From the NCBI GenBank assembly GCA_033439685.1, contig JAUEDM010000001.1, positions 3,968,001 through 4,032,000 of the forward strand: a stretch of 64,000 bases of DNA, given 5' to 3'. The notes beneath the pieces were generated by a model. The model ran no database searches and had not been told where the DNA came from. It worked only from the letters and a program-made list of their open reading frames with translations. Both the position numbers and the translations under genes were made by a program. This stretch comes from Apodospora peruviana. Taxonomy: Eukaryota > Ascomycota > Sordariomycetes > Sordariales > Lasiosphaeriaceae. Positions 46,618-57,859 of this stretch are shown piece by piece; within the stretch, counting starts at the first letter, position 1; each line of letters starts with the position of its first letter.

Positions 46618-47457
46618 ATGGCTTCCGCTACCACCGAACACCGCATCCGCGTCCGCGATGCCACAGAGGCCGATGTGCCGGCGATGGTGGACATCCACTT
46701 CGATGCATTCGGCGCAGACGTGATGGGCCAGCTCCTAAACCCCGGGGGCGTTAGCGAAGACGCGAAACAAAAGCTTGGCGCCGGCTTCACGCCACCATTT
46801 GAAGAGACCGTAGAGAAGGGGAAGATCTTACTCAAGGTCGCCGAGATTATCCCCGGGGATGCCGCAGACGACGACAAAACACCAGGTGAAGTGGTCGCGT
46901 TTGCCAAGTGGGTTCTCTTCCGGCGCCCACGGACGGAGGAACAGTGGAACGTCAAGCAGACCTTTACAGAAGAGATGCTGGGCAAAGGCACCAACATTGA
47001 GGTCTACAGCGACTTCATCGAGAGATTGCACGATGAGCGGAGACAGCTGGCCAAGGGAAACCCGGTCTTGTGTGAGCTTTTCCTTTCTTAAATACAAGAT
47101 ATCGACAAGACTAACCGTGGTTACTATCCAGTGCTCAATATTCTCGCAGTTACTACCCATCGGCAACGGTTGGGCGCCGGCTCTGAACTGTTGCGGCAGG
47201 GCCTCAAGATTGCAGACGAACTGGGTCTCCCTAGCAACCTCGAATCATCGCCCATGGGCTATCTACTTTACAAGCGATTCGGCTTCGAGGATGTCAGTGT
47301 CGTCGACCTTGAGGTGACAAAGAGATGGGGTCCCGTGAAGCCTGAGGGTGCCCACTGGGGTGAGAAAAACGGGATCTCTGTTGGTGGACCACTGCCTGAA
47401 GGGTATTTCCGGACGGTCGTCATGAGCAGGCCTCCGAGATCTACTACTACTGCATAA
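46618..47457 (+). CDS. GNAT-family N-acetyltransferase
   Basis: Predicted 259-residue acetyltransferase. Exons are 46618-47071 and 47132-47457, with a 60-nt intron (GTGAGC donor, ACTAACC branch, CCAG acceptor). The N-terminus IRVRDATEADVPAMVDIHFD is the usual GNAT opening. After a longer fungal insert (residues about 75-130), the acetyl-CoA loop appears as LLNILAVTTHRQRLGAGSEL, where the HRQRLGAG part corresponds to motif A (Q/RxxGxG/A). The SPMGYLLYKRFGFEDVSVVD segment is motif B, with the typical 'LYxxxGF' turn. Substrate (small molecule or protein N-terminus) cannot be predicted. Fungal relatives are annotated only as acetyltransferases. It is likely cytosolic. Confidence 0.9.
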
Positions 47458-48313
47458 ATACGGTTCGCAGGCTTGTATATACAAAGCTGGCAAATTTCAC
47501 CTCACAGCTATATCCAAATTCGATCCAGTTGGCGTCATATGGACCGGGGCAAATCACCACTTACAGTGCTCTCATCTAGGGGCCTACGACTGAGTGACCG
47601 GCTGGTTCGACAGCAGACCGACACATGTGTGTCTCTTCCTCGATTTAATAGCTTGGAAATGTCCCAGGGCCGTGGTACCGGCACTATCCGCTGTTCACGC
47701 ACAAGCCTGGATCGGTGGAACTTTCGCATGTCGGGGACGGGCTGACGCGGGTACATATCCGGTTCTAGATGAGCGAACTACACATTCTCCGCCTTTACTA
47801 GGTTCCCGGATAGCTAAGGGTAGGTAAAAGTTTTCCGAAACGAAGCTAATGCACTCACACAACCATCCCAGATCCTGAACATCCCCAACATACCTTACCC
47901 TGACTGGCAGCGGAAGACGGAAGGTCGAGTTCTCTGCTCGGTTAGTAGTCTAGACTAATTGACACCTGGAGATTTATTAGGAGTTTCGTCAAGGTAATCC
48001 GATTGGTTTCAATAGGAGGTCCCCTCACCGTTTTGGGAGGGGGAGGTCCCAACACCAAACTCCACGTTTTTCGGCTAATAATCCCACCCGCTAGATCCAG
48101 ATATAGTAGATGCGGCTCTTCCGCCTCCGAGAATGCCACCTTTGCCTTCTGGGATTCATTCAAACCTGGAAGACCTGACAACTTACGGTAGTACTCCTCT
48201 TCAGCTTTGGTATTTCGATCTCTGGTTCTGCAGATGTGGCTTGCATACTTATCCAGACCTCACTGAGTTTCAATTTCACATATTTATCTGATATTCGACA
48301 ACAGAAGAAAGAT
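47458..48313. other. Intergenic spacer
   Basis: 856 bp between two plus-strand genes. No gene seen. Confidence 0.6.
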
Positions 48314-50627
48314 ATGGCTGTCATCCCAGTATCATCCGTAGTAGTCACAGAAAAAATGGCGGCGGCGACGATCAAGGATGACCTCGCCGGCCAGGTGCCT
48401 CCCCGGAGGCTCACCAAGACCGAGCTCCTCAAGACTCACAAGACGCACATCAAGAAGCAGGATCTCGCCCCTGACGCGCCGCGGCCGGTCAAGCAACCTA
48501 TCATGTCTGATGCGTATCCGGCGTCAACAAAATTGATCAGAGATGTTGAGATCGTATGAACAGACCACTTTCTCCCTATCATGCATCACTAAATAACTAA
48601 CATTCTTTATAGATACCTCTAAGTGAGCTCCGAGTAGAAACCCATCACCGCGGCAAGGGCATCGTCGTGAAAGTGATTAGCCCGCCGTATATCGGCGCCG
48701 GCTCGGTCAGCATCGTCGAGGATGAGTTCGGCAACGCCGACAAGCTGGCCATCTACAACCAGGGCGACTCATCCATTTTATCAGGTGTGCCCGAGGGCTG
48801 CTTCGTCGCCGTCAAGGAGCCGTACTACATGCACAACGGCGGGGAGAACGACTACATGATCTGCGTAGACCACCCGTCCGACGTCATTCTGCTGCGCTTC
48901 ACGGATCCTATTATACCTGAGGCGTTAAGGTTAGGTCCGCTCCTCAAGTCCGCAGAGGAGTGGCGGAGCGCTGGCGACAAGGCTTTCTTGGAGAGGGATT
49001 ATCCGACTGCTGTTTTTTGGTATGTTCACAACAAACTTTCTTTAAGTTTGCGGCGCATGCTGACGATGGGAACTCTAGCTACACCGAAGCCTTGGAAGCA
49101 TGTAACGATGAGGCTCAAAATGAAACAACAATCAAGCTTCAACGAGCCATTTACACCAAGCGCTCTGGTACAAATCTTCTGCTGGGCCGGTACGACGCCG
49201 CCAAAGCCGACGCGCTGGCCTCCCGGACCGGCGCCTCGTCTGATTGGAAAGCGTACTACAACGCCGGTCGCGCGTCATACGGCCTCTGCGAGTATACTAC
49301 TAGCAGAGAATACCTCGAGATGGCGCTCAAATTGAACCCTGCCGCTGCTGCCGTTCGCAAAGAACACGAGCGCTGCCTCGCCCGCTTGCGGGAGGAAGAG
49401 ACGGGCGAGTACGACTTCCCAGCCATGCACGCCGCGCTCAACCCGCAGACCGCCGTACACCTCGACAACGGGTCCTTCCTCCGCAACACCACCATCCGCG
49501 AATCCAAGCATCACGGCAGAGGTCTCTTCGCAACCCGCAACCTCCAGGCAGGCGACCTTGTGTTTTGCGAAAAGGCCACCTTGATGCCGAACCAGTACGA
49601 GCCGTCGCGCGCGTCGGCTGCCTTGTACGCGATGATGGTACGCCAGCTGTGCGACAACCCGAGTCTCGCCGGTTCGGTGCTGAAGCTATACCCCGGCCCG
49701 TACGAGGAGCAGCTCACCGGCGCGGAGGGGACGATCGTCGACGGCGTGCCGGTGGTGGACGTGTTCATGGTCGAGGGCATCCGCAACAAGAACTGCTTCA
49801 GTCTGCCGCTGGCGACGGTCGACAACACGAAGCCGTCGAGCCCAGACGACAGGATGGCCAAGGGGCTGTGGGTGCATGCGAGCCACATGAATCACTGCTG
49901 TGTGCCAAACACGATGCGCGCGTTTCTGGGGGACATGCTGATCAGCCGCGCGACGCGCGACATCAAGGCCGGGGAAGAGATCTTCCAGCAGTACGTGCCG
50001 ATCAAAGCGTTGGCGGATCTGCGCAACACCGGATTCAAGCAGGGCTGGGGGTTCGAGTGTAATTGTTTCCTATGTGCGCGCGAGCGGACGCTGAGTAGTA
50101 CCGGTATGCTGGAACGTCGGAAAGAGGCGCTCGCGGCGGTCGAGAAGGCGTGCAACAAGCGGCCTATCAACATGAAGACTGGAGATGGGGTCGGCATCGT
50201 GCCGGACGCGGCTATCAGGACTGTTGACCGGCTGGCGAAGCAGCTTGAGGATTTGCACGAATCGGAGGTGTATGATGTCCTGCCCCGGTTGACGCTGATT
50301 TATCCGTGCAATTGGTTGGTTGAGGCGCACCGCGGGCGCAAGAATCATGCGAAAGCGGTGAAATATGGGTTGAAGGTGTTGAGGAATTTCGGGTTCCTGA
50401 GTGTGCCGGACAGTGAGAGCGTGGAGTGGGAACCGAGGGACATTTATACGAAATCTGGAGAGGCTTCGCTCATGACGGTGCATGTGGTTGCTGGGCTGAG
50501 GAAGCTGGCGGAGGGATACGCTGCGTTGGGAAGAAAGGAGATGGCGGAAAGGTGTGTTGAGGCGGCGAGGTTTGGGTATATGATTGTTACGGGGTTCGAG
50601 AATGATTTGGAGATTTTGGATCAATAA
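48314..50627 (+). CDS. TPR and SET-domain protein (SMYD-like methyltransferase)
   Basis: Predicted 731-residue protein. Exons are 48314-48553, 48613-49019 and 49079-50627; the introns are 59 nt each. The first ends GTATGA/TATAG and the second GTATGT/CTAG. The N-terminal ~190 residues contain a fungal region (RVETHHRGKGIVVKVISPPY). TPR-like helices follow (EEWRSAGDKAFLERDYPTAV; the motif continues across the splice with YTEALEACNDEAQ). The SET domain starts near residue 356 (SKHHGRGLFATRNLQAGDLV) and contains the cofactor motif MNHCCVPNTMRAF (the NHSC equivalent, with Cys in place of Ser) and GEEIFQQYVPI. A cysteine post-SET cluster (CNCFLC) follows. SET proteins methylate lysines using S-adenosylmethionine; the target, histone or not, is unknown. 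Confidence 0.93.
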
Positions 50628-51355
50628 AGGGGTGATGAGGTAGTGTTCGGTTTTGAGGTTGTGCTGTTTTGTTCAATTTTGATCATTAGCATCGGGTCAA
50701 AACTGGAAGGAGCGGAATCAGTCCAATAGGTGGTAATCAGTGATATTAATACTTCCTAAGGTTGACCCGGCAGCGCTCATGGTATATCATGCGTGTGCGT
50801 TGCTCCTGCAAACGTATTTGAATTATAGGACAATGCCTTCTTTCATCATTATTGATACCATACCACTATGGCCTATGGATTCTAGCCTGAAGTACATTGG
50901 CGGTAGGTACCTAGTCCCTCCATCCCAATAATGCAATACCCGAGGTATAAAGAGAGAGCCGCGCTATGCAATAACGGGCCATCGGCACTGACAACACACC
51001 GAATGAGGAAGGTCATTTACGGAAATCAAGTCTTCAATGGAGAAGCCAAGAAGCCGAGACCTTGTATCGGGAGCGTCATTCTCCATATTTTGGCTTCCCT
51101 ACCAACGACCCGAACCTCCACTATGCAGCTACAATTTTGCATCCAATCCATCGCCGTTCTGATCACGCTCATGTCCCTAATAACGTATGTGATTTCTTCC
51201 CCGCCCACCGATATTAGGGTAACGCTGTAATTTTTGTTTTTGGAGTCCACAATGTCCCGCCATTCGGTGTCTCTTTTTGGCTTACTGCCGGAGCTCTAGC
51301 TCATCAATCATCATCTGTCGCGGTGAAGACATAGGTCAGCATTTGGTAGAATCTG

Positions 51356-51403
<48 letters not shown>

Positions 51404-51568
51404 AGCTTAGCTTGGCGACTAGTCAGCCGATTCATCATCGACGCACATCAAACGCGTCCGTCGATTGTCTCTTCTTGTGGTTCGACGTCATCAACACCAC
51501 TCTGCATCGTGAGCCCCAAGTTGATGACCGGAGGTGGACAGTGACGAACAGCTCAAATCGACATAATA
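50628..51568. other. Intergenic spacer with a 40-T run
   Basis: 941 bp with no gene seen. It contains a 40-base poly(T) run at 51359-51398, about 170 bp upstream of the permease ATG, where it is likely part of the promoter. Confidence 0.65.
51359..51398. repeat. Poly(T) run, 40 bases
   Basis: Forty consecutive T on the plus strand. It is long for this genome and could be a poly(dA:dT) promoter element or an assembly-sensitive homopolymer. Length should be treated with care. Confidence 0.9.
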
Positions 51569-53242
51569 ATGGCTTACAGGAGACACGAAAAGGACGGAGA
51601 TGGGGTCGAGAGACTCGAGACCGGTGGCAACGGGAGCTTTCACCATGAGAATTCCCGGCCGGTGGCCCCGATGCTCGACCATGGCATCTCGCTGGACCGG
51701 GAAAACCAGCTGCAGCGGGGCCTCAAGAGCCGGCACATCCAGTTCCTGGCTCTCGGCGGCGCCATCGGGACGGGTCTCTTCGTTGGCTCGGGCGGAATCC
51801 TGCGGACCGTTGGACCGGTCCCGCTGTGGCTGGGCTACCTCTCCATGATGGCCGTCGTCTGGATCGTCATGAACAACATCGCCGAGCTGGCCACCTACCT
51901 ACCCATGAAGGGAATCACTCTCCCTTACTTCACCGAGCGCTACGTCGACGCCAGTCTCGCTTTTGCTGCTGGCTGGAACTACTGGTACACGTACTCGATT
52001 CTGGTTGGCGCCGAGGCGACCGCGGGCGCGATCCTGCTGGACTACTGGAAGACACCCGTGCCGGCGTGGGTATGGATCCTCATCATCATGCTTGTCATCT
52101 TAATCCTCAACATCATCGCCGTTGAGGTGTTCGGCGAGGCCGAGTTCTGGTTCGCGAGCATCAAGTTCCTCACCATCATGGGCCTGATCATCGTCGGCAT
52201 CGTCATCATGGCTGGCGGCGCGCCCAACCACAAGGCCACCGGCTTCACGTACTGGAAGGACCCCGGCGCGTTCCACGAGTACATCAAGACGGGCTCGGCC
52301 GGCCGGTTCCTGGCGTACTGGCTCGCCTTCATCCGCGCCGGATTCAGCTTCGTCACCTCGCCCGAGCTGATCGGGCTGGCCGCGGGCGAGACGGTGGCGC
52401 CCCGCCGCAACCTCCCTAAGGCGGCGAAGCGGTTCCTGGCGCGTCTGGCTGTCTTCTACGGCGTCAGCTCGCTCATCGTGGGCGCCATCGTGCCCTACAC
52501 CGAGCCGCGCCTGCTCTCGCCCGACAGCAACGCCAACGCGAGCCCGTGGGTGATTGGCATCCAGAATGCCGGCATCGGCGGCCTGAACCACGTCATCAAC
52601 GCGGCCATCCTGACCTCGGCATGGTCGGCCGGCAACGCATTTCTGTACTCGGGCTCGCGCGTCCTCTACTCGATGGCGCAGAACAGCCAGGCACCCGCCG
52701 TGTTCGGCAAGACGACCCGCCGCGGCGTGCCGTGGGTCGCTGTGCTCGCGACCTGGCTTCTCGGCTGCCTTGCGTTCCTGAACGTCTCCAACAACGGAGC
52801 CGAGGTATTCGCCTGGTTCTCCAACCTCTGCACCATCTCGGGCTACATCGCGTGGGTTGTGGTGAACATTACGTACCTGCGCTTTCGGTCGGCGCTGGTG
52901 TACCAGGGTTTGCTGGATACGCTCCCCTTCAAGACGCCCTTCCAGCCGTACGCAACGTGGGCCGTCATGGTCGTGATTGTTCTCCTGACGCTCACCAACG
53001 GCTTCAGCGTGTTTGTGGCCAGCATGTGGAACTACCAGGATTTCTTGGCGGCGTACATCACGCTTCCCGCGTTCGCCTTGCTGTATTTCGGGCACAAGAT
53101 CTGGTTCAGGACGCCGTTCCTCAAGCCCCTGCCCGAGATTGATGTCGTCACGGGAAAGAAGGAGATGGATGATCTGTGTGCTGCTGATGTGGACCCGGTT
53201 CCGAAGAATATTATGCAGAGGATATGGTTCTGGATTGCCTGA
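51569..53242 (+). CDS. Amino-acid permease (APC/YAT family)
   Basis: Single-exon gene encoding 557 residues with 12 predicted TM helices. The N-terminal tail ends LQRGLKSRHIQFLALGGAIG followed by TGLFVGSGG, the TM1 signature of the yeast amino-acid transporter family (the GxG break between TM1a and TM1b is GGAIGTG). Other family marks: FTERYVDASLAFAAGWNYWY in TM3, SFVTSPELIGLAAGETVAPR (the 'E.....AGE..NPR' loop of TM6-7), NAFLYSGSRVLYSMAQNSQA in TM8-9 and VPWVAVLATWL. The C-terminal tail is short. It imports amino acids with protons at the plasma membrane. The range (general or restricted) cannot be read from sequence. Confidence 0.94.
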   Translation: MAYRRHEKDGDGVERLETGGNGSFHHENSRPVAPMLDHGISLDRENQLQRGLKSRHIQFLALGGAIGTGLFVGSGGILRTVGPVPLWLGYLSMMAVVWIVMNNIAELATYLPMKGITLPYFTERYVDASLAFAAGWNYWYTYSILVGAEATAGAILLDYWKTPVPAWVWILIIMLVILILNIIAVEVFGEAEFWFASIKFLTIMGLIIVGIVIMAGGAPNHKATGFTYWKDPGAFHEYIKTGSAGRFLAYWLAFIRAGFSFVTSPELIGLAAGETVAPRRNLPKAAKRFLARLAVFYGVSSLIVGAIVPYTEPRLLSPDSNANASPWVIGIQNAGIGGLNHVINAAILTSAWSAGNAFLYSGSRVLYSMAQNSQAPAVFGKTTRRGVPWVAVLATWLLGCLAFLNVSNNGAEVFAWFSNLCTISGYIAWVVVNITYLRFRSALVYQGLLDTLPFKTPFQPYATWAVMVVIVLLTLTNGFSVFVASMWNYQDFLAAYITLPAFALLYFGHKIWFRTPFLKPLPEIDVVTGKKEMDDLCAADVDPVPKNIMQRIWFWIA

Positions 53243-54284
53243 AGCGGGGTTTTTGGGTCACTTCGAAATGCTTCAGTTTCAATGGAGGCATCCAAGGGGT
53301 GACATGCATGGGTGTAATGGTGAAAATTTGCATTTGGGCATATAGATGGTGTCGTGTCTCTGTCTATATTTTTTCGGCTCAACAAGTTCGTTTCGCATGG
53401 AGCTGAGCGCATTGAATTTGAAGCCATAAAGAACTTGCACATCTACCATTAGTCTGCATGTTGGATATTTACGAACAGACGGCGTATATATGAAATGACA
53501 AACATGCTCATCTCTTGGCAGTTGGGAATACCATATTAGTCATTCTGTTCGCAGCCAAGAGCCAACTGCCAACTGCTTTTGCAAAGGAGGATATTGGGGA
53601 TCCTTTTCAGAGGCAACTCGAGTTGGTGACAATGTTTGATTGTTGCTGCCAACAATTTCTGGCAGTCGATGCGAGGTGGGAAATGTGATGGAAAACAGTG
53701 TCATTATAGTGATGGATAAAAACAGCCTTTAGCGTTGGACTTGGAAGGTTATGTTGGAAATCTAAGATGGTCACACCGAGACTAGGTGTGGCGCAAAATT
53801 CAGCAGCTTGGCTTCACCGTTTCAGGGACTCGAACAGGCCAACAAAACACAAATCGTACGAGCGCGGTGAGCGATTTATTCCAGCAACCCAGAATCCCAT
53901 ACGATGGGTTTGAAAATAGTCCATTCTAGCAGTCGGTTTCACAAACATCGAATGTTTTTTGTCCTACGATGAATCCACACACCACTCATCAAGGCAGGCG
54001 GCCAATCACCAGCCACCGACGAACACACATGCCACAAGGTTCAGGGTTTGCTGAAGGCCGCCAAGCTCCGCATGTCGCCTCCATTTTGGCCCAGAGCTGA
54101 ATGCCGCTGTTTTGAGTCTTGACATACTACAACGCATGGTATTTTGCACATACTTACAACAACACACTTATATCAACGTTTCAGTCTCAGGAGAATAATC
54201 TACCAAAGACATAAATATATCTTACCGATTACTTTTCGATAAGTGAAGCCTACCTACGTAACATCACGATCACGACAATACAAA
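53243..54284. other. Intergenic spacer
   Basis: 1.04 kb with no gene seen, containing the 3' flank of the permease and the promoter of the lactate dehydrogenase gene. Confidence 0.6.
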
Positions 54285-55325
54285 ATGGCGCCCCCGCCTA
54301 GCGCACCGGCTCACCTCAAGGTATGCACATACGTCATCGGCTCACCGCCGATAACCCTCAAGTTTAACAACGTTGATATTGATACAGGATTCCAGTCAAT
54401 CAAAATAGCCATCATCGGCGCTGGCTCGGTCGGCACGACGACCGCCTATGCCCTGCTGCTCAGCGGCCTGGCCTCCGATATCGTGCTGATCGACATCGAC
54501 AAGCGACGCGCCGAGGGCGAGGCCATGGACATGAGCCACGCGGCGCACTTTGCGCAGGCCAAGGTGCGCGCGGGTGAGACATACGCTGACTGCGCCGGCG
54601 CGGCGGCCGTCATCATCACCGCCGGTGTCAACCAGAAGCCCGGCCAGACGCGGATGGACCTCGTCAAGACCAACTACGCCCTCTTCCGGGACGTGGTGCC
54701 GCAGGTCGCCGCCGCCGCGCCCGACACCATCCTCATCGTCGCGACAAACCCGGTCGACGTGCTCACCCACGCGGCCCACAAGTTTTCAGGATTTCCCGTC
54801 GAGCGTGTGATCGGGTCCGGCACTGCCATGGACACCACGCGCTTTAGGCATGAGCTGGGCCGGCACTACGGCGTCAACCCCCGCAACGTGCACGCGGCCA
54901 TCATCGGCGAGCACGGTGACTCGCAGCTGCCGGTGTGGTCGCTCGCGACGATCGCCGGCATGCGGCTACGGGACTACTGCGCCCAGGGGGGTATTGAGTA
55001 CGACGAAGCGGCCATGGACGCGTGCGCGCGCCGGACCCGACAGGCCGCGTACGAGATCATCCAGCGCAAGGGAAAGACCAATTATGGTGTTGCGTCGGTG
55101 CTGGTGAGCATCTTGGAGCCTATCATCACGAACGGTGATGCTCTGGTGACGGTGAGCAGGGTCGGCACGTTTGCTGGGGTCGAGGACGTCGCGCTCAGTA
55201 TGCCGTGCAAGCTTAATCGTGAGGGCGCGCACCAGCTGAAAGTACCGCTGCTGCTGAGTAAGGAGGAGGAGGAGGGACTAAGGAAGTCGGCGCTTAGTAT
55301 TAAGGAGGTTATTGAGTCTGTCTGA
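54285..55325 (+). CDS. L-lactate dehydrogenase
   Basis: NAD-dependent L-lactate dehydrogenase (pyruvate to lactate), cytosolic. Best model: exons 54285-54320 and 54396-55325, giving 321 residues. The 75-nt intron has a GTATGC donor and CCAG acceptor. Because it is a multiple of three with no stop, retention would give 346 residues with an insert just before the Rossmann fold; the splice is chosen because the insert does not fit the family. Family marks: IKIAIIGAGSVGTTTAYALL (NAD-binding), ITAGVNQKPGQTRMDLVKTN (Gln after GVN is the lactate-type specificity residue; malate dehydrogenase has Arg), VATNPVDVLTH, and GEHGDSQLPVWS with the catalytic His. The sequence is bacterial-type in look but has a fungal intron. 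An upstream in-frame GTG exists but is not used here. Confidence 0.92.
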   Translation: MAPPPSAPAHLKVCTYVIGSPPITLKFNNVDIDTGFQSIKIAIIGAGSVGTTTAYALLLSGLASDIVLIDIDKRRAEGEAMDMSHAAHFAQAKVRAGETYADCAGAAAVIITAGVNQKPGQTRMDLVKTNYALFRDVVPQVAAAAPDTILIVATNPVDVLTHAAHKFSGFPVERVIGSGTAMDTTRFRHELGRHYGVNPRNVHAAIIGEHGDSQLPVWSLATIAGMRLRDYCAQGGIEYDEAAMDACARRTRQAAYEIIQRKGKTNYGVASVLVSILEPIITNGDALVTVSRVGTFAGVEDVALSMPCKLNREGAHQLKVPLLLSKEEEEGLRKSALSIKEVIESV

Positions 55326-56680
55326 TGTTTTGTTTTTAGTAGCTTGAGCCTGTTAAGCGAGGCATAAATACGGTCACACTTCATGATTTCATTATTTTTG
55401 AGTTCATAATTAGCATGCATGTTTTTAAAATATCAGCTACCGTTCTTGCAAAAGTTGTCAGATTCAACAAAATTGCTCGATATATATATTCTGTTTTCGA
55501 GAGCCGCGAGGATCAAAGAATAAAACTAGCGGAGTGTAATCACCTCCACAAATAATCTGACAATTTTCTAGCAAGTGTGTATTATTATTGCTCGTGGTGG
55601 AATTGCTCTGCTTCTGTTGGCAGCAAACATGAATTTGGTTAGTGAAAACAACTGAACCGACCAACATGAAGGTCCGTGATGTTTGATGTTTGTGGAGACG
55701 TGCCCAGATAGCTATTTCAAGTCCTAGTGCCGCAACAGATCAGGAGTCAAAACATGCTGTTGGCTCGCTTTCATGACCTCGTTCTTTGTATCCGAACCTT
55801 ATTGATCTCTTTTTGTTCATGTCGACGAAGTGCCTGAGACATGCAAACTTATCCGCGCGCCTGTCAATTTGTCAAAGAGCCGGTGAGGGTTTGGATGGCT
55901 CTGGGCGACGCTTTTCTTTGTTATGCAGCGCAGTGCCTGTTGGCCTAACCCCGTGAAAGACCTTCGGCTCCGATCTGTCGGGAGCAGTTGGTTTTCAACG
56001 AGGCCTTGTCATCCAATCCGTCGGGGAAAGTCGTGTCGTGTGTAACAGAAGCATTGTGGCGCTAACGTCCCAATCAAGCGGTGGCAACTGTCAAGTCTGG
56101 GGATTGTCGCGCATAGCCGCCTGGCTGCCTCTGGAAACAGTTGATATTACTCCGTAAAGCCCGAAAAGCACTGGGAGGGTCACCAACTTCACTGAGAGCA
56201 ACAGTGGCAGCCACAGTCGCTGCCTTCTCTGCCTTGGCCGGAAATTAATCAGGTGGCAGTGCGACCCACTTTAACGGCCATGGTGAGACCTCATTGGGTA
56301 ACTCGCCTGTCGGGATCGGCCGGTGGATACGCAATCCCACCCCTTGGGACGTTTGAACTCTTTGGAGTCCTCATCAGTCCTCATCGGTTGGCAACGCTGC
56401 CGCCCTGCTGCGCCTTTCCAACTGGCCGCCAAATCGTCGGCCGCGCAGCCATTCTAGGCACACCTTGCCCACCCCCGTCCTCAATCGCGTCCGAATCCAG
56501 TTGTAAGCATGGAGGAACATGACGTCGAAAGTGATATAGCTCATAATTATAAGACTGCGCCAATGTCTCCTTCCATCCTGATCATGGAGCTTGAATCCAT
56601 TCTCAGAGTCTCAGACCCGCGATCAAGAATCTTGGAATCCAAAATTACCTTACTATTAATTGATCCTCACCAATCAGACC
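55326..56680. other. Intergenic spacer
   Basis: 1.36 kb with no recognisable gene. Short open frames only. The segment before 55.65 kb is A+T-rich. Confidence 0.6.
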
Positions 56681-57859
56681 ATGCCTCACCAAGAACCTCA
56701 CCATCACCGTGACCGCCGTGACCATGGCCACCACCACCGCCACCAATCCTCCGTCCCAGAGTTCAGATTCAGCGTCGAGATAGCCGTGCTCGTAAGGAGC
56801 CGACGCTTTGAGCACAAGACTGTCGAGGCCCTCCAAGAGGAGGTCGGCCACCGCCTGGCCCTGGCCGGCGTGCTCAACTACCACATCGCCAGCGGATTGA
56901 AAAGCGAGAACTTCAAGGACTGGACCATCGCCTCCAGCCTATCCGTCCAGTCCCGCCCCCGGGAGCACAAATATGGTATTAAGCTTGTCTCCCCGTACAT
57001 GCCCTTCGCATGGTTCGATGTGTGGAAAGCCCAGATCCGCGCCGTCCTCCACGTGCTCAACAACGACTTCGAGACCACAACACAACACCAATGCGGAACA
57101 AGCATTCACATCGTGCCCATGGCGGGCTACTGGCACCTCTCCCAGGCCAAAGCCCTCGCCAAGTCCGCCGTCTACTTTGAGTCGTGCCTCGACAGGCTGA
57201 TGCCGCTGTACCGTCGCAAGTCCGTCATGGCCAAGAGCAACCGGTGGAACCCCTACTTCGGCGGCCTCAGCCCAGCACAATGTCTCGAGAAGATTGAAGC
57301 ACAACCGAGCTTCCAGGCCCTCGCCGCGCGCATGAACTGGTGCGCCAAGGAGTCCGCCACAGGCATCGCTCTCCGCAAGAAGGACGACTTCCAGCACGAC
57401 GGTTTTCGGTGGAATTTTATCAACGTCGGCGTTCTCAACGGCCACAGCCCGATCGAGTACCGCCAGCCGCCGGGCGTGACCGAGTCGTCCGACATGATCG
57501 CCTGGATCTCGCTGGTCGTCTGCTTCGCGCAGATGTCCGTCGCCAACGCCGACACCCTCAAGGGCACGCGCACCGCGCAGCTGTCCAAGCTCGCCGAGAT
57601 GATTTATGATCAGGCGAAGCGTGCCAACGTGCCACGGGCCTCGCTCATCAAGGGCTTGGTCGAGCAGGCGGACCCGCCCCCGGCCGGCGCGAAACACGAC
57701 CGCATGGTCTTGGCCTGGCCTGATCAGACCAATATCACGATCGATGACGACCAGAGGCTCAGGTGGAGGGAGAAGGAGCCCAGCATTGCCAGAGATAAGT
57801 ACTGGAATCTCGTTAAGGACCGTACTCCCACCGAGCCTGCTGCTCGCCTTCGCTGGTAA
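56681..57859 (+). CDS. Amidoligase-like protein
   Basis: Single-exon gene encoding 392 residues. I start it at 56681 (MPHQEPHHH); an earlier in-frame TTG is not used. The N-terminus is His-rich and disordered-looking (about 25 residues). The rest resembles the fungal 'putative amidoligase enzyme' family (COOH-NH2 ligase fold). It has the opening PEFRFSVEIAVLVRSRRF, a helix-rich region with KLVSPYMPFAWFDVWKAQIR (the 'ElvSP' block), QHQCGTSIHIVPMAGYWHLS (the 'G.HvHv' block, here GTSIHI), then SRNR-like basic positions in SVMAKSNRWNPYFGG, and RWNFINVG. Family members are thought to form amide bonds between small molecules or peptides, but no fungal substrate is established. A single gene with no adjacent partner is consistent with a standalone role. 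Confidence 0.75.
   Translation: MPHQEPHHHRDRRDHGHHHRHQSSVPEFRFSVEIAVLVRSRRFEHKTVEALQEEVGHRLALAGVLNYHIASGLKSENFKDWTIASSLSVQSRPREHKYGIKLVSPYMPFAWFDVWKAQIRAVLHVLNNDFETTTQHQCGTSIHIVPMAGYWHLSQAKALAKSAVYFESCLDRLMPLYRRKSVMAKSNRWNPYFGGLSPAQCLEKIEAQPSFQALAARMNWCAKESATGIALRKKDDFQHDGFRWNFINVGVLNGHSPIEYRQPPGVTESSDMIAWISLVVCFAQMSVANADTLKGTRTAQLSKLAEMIYDQAKRANVPRASLIKGLVEQADPPPAGAKHDRMVLAWPDQTNITIDDDQRLRWREKEPSIARDKYWNLVKDRTPTEPAARLRW

Noticed and set aside
52100..53095. 331-codon open frame antisense to the amino-acid permease
   Set aside because: A shadow frame made by GC-rich third positions of the permease; acidic/Arg-rich translation is typical of such shadows.
54243..54284. Upstream extension of lactate dehydrogenase starting at GTG
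   Set aside because: Not an ATG; the ATG at 54285 gives the expected N-terminus.
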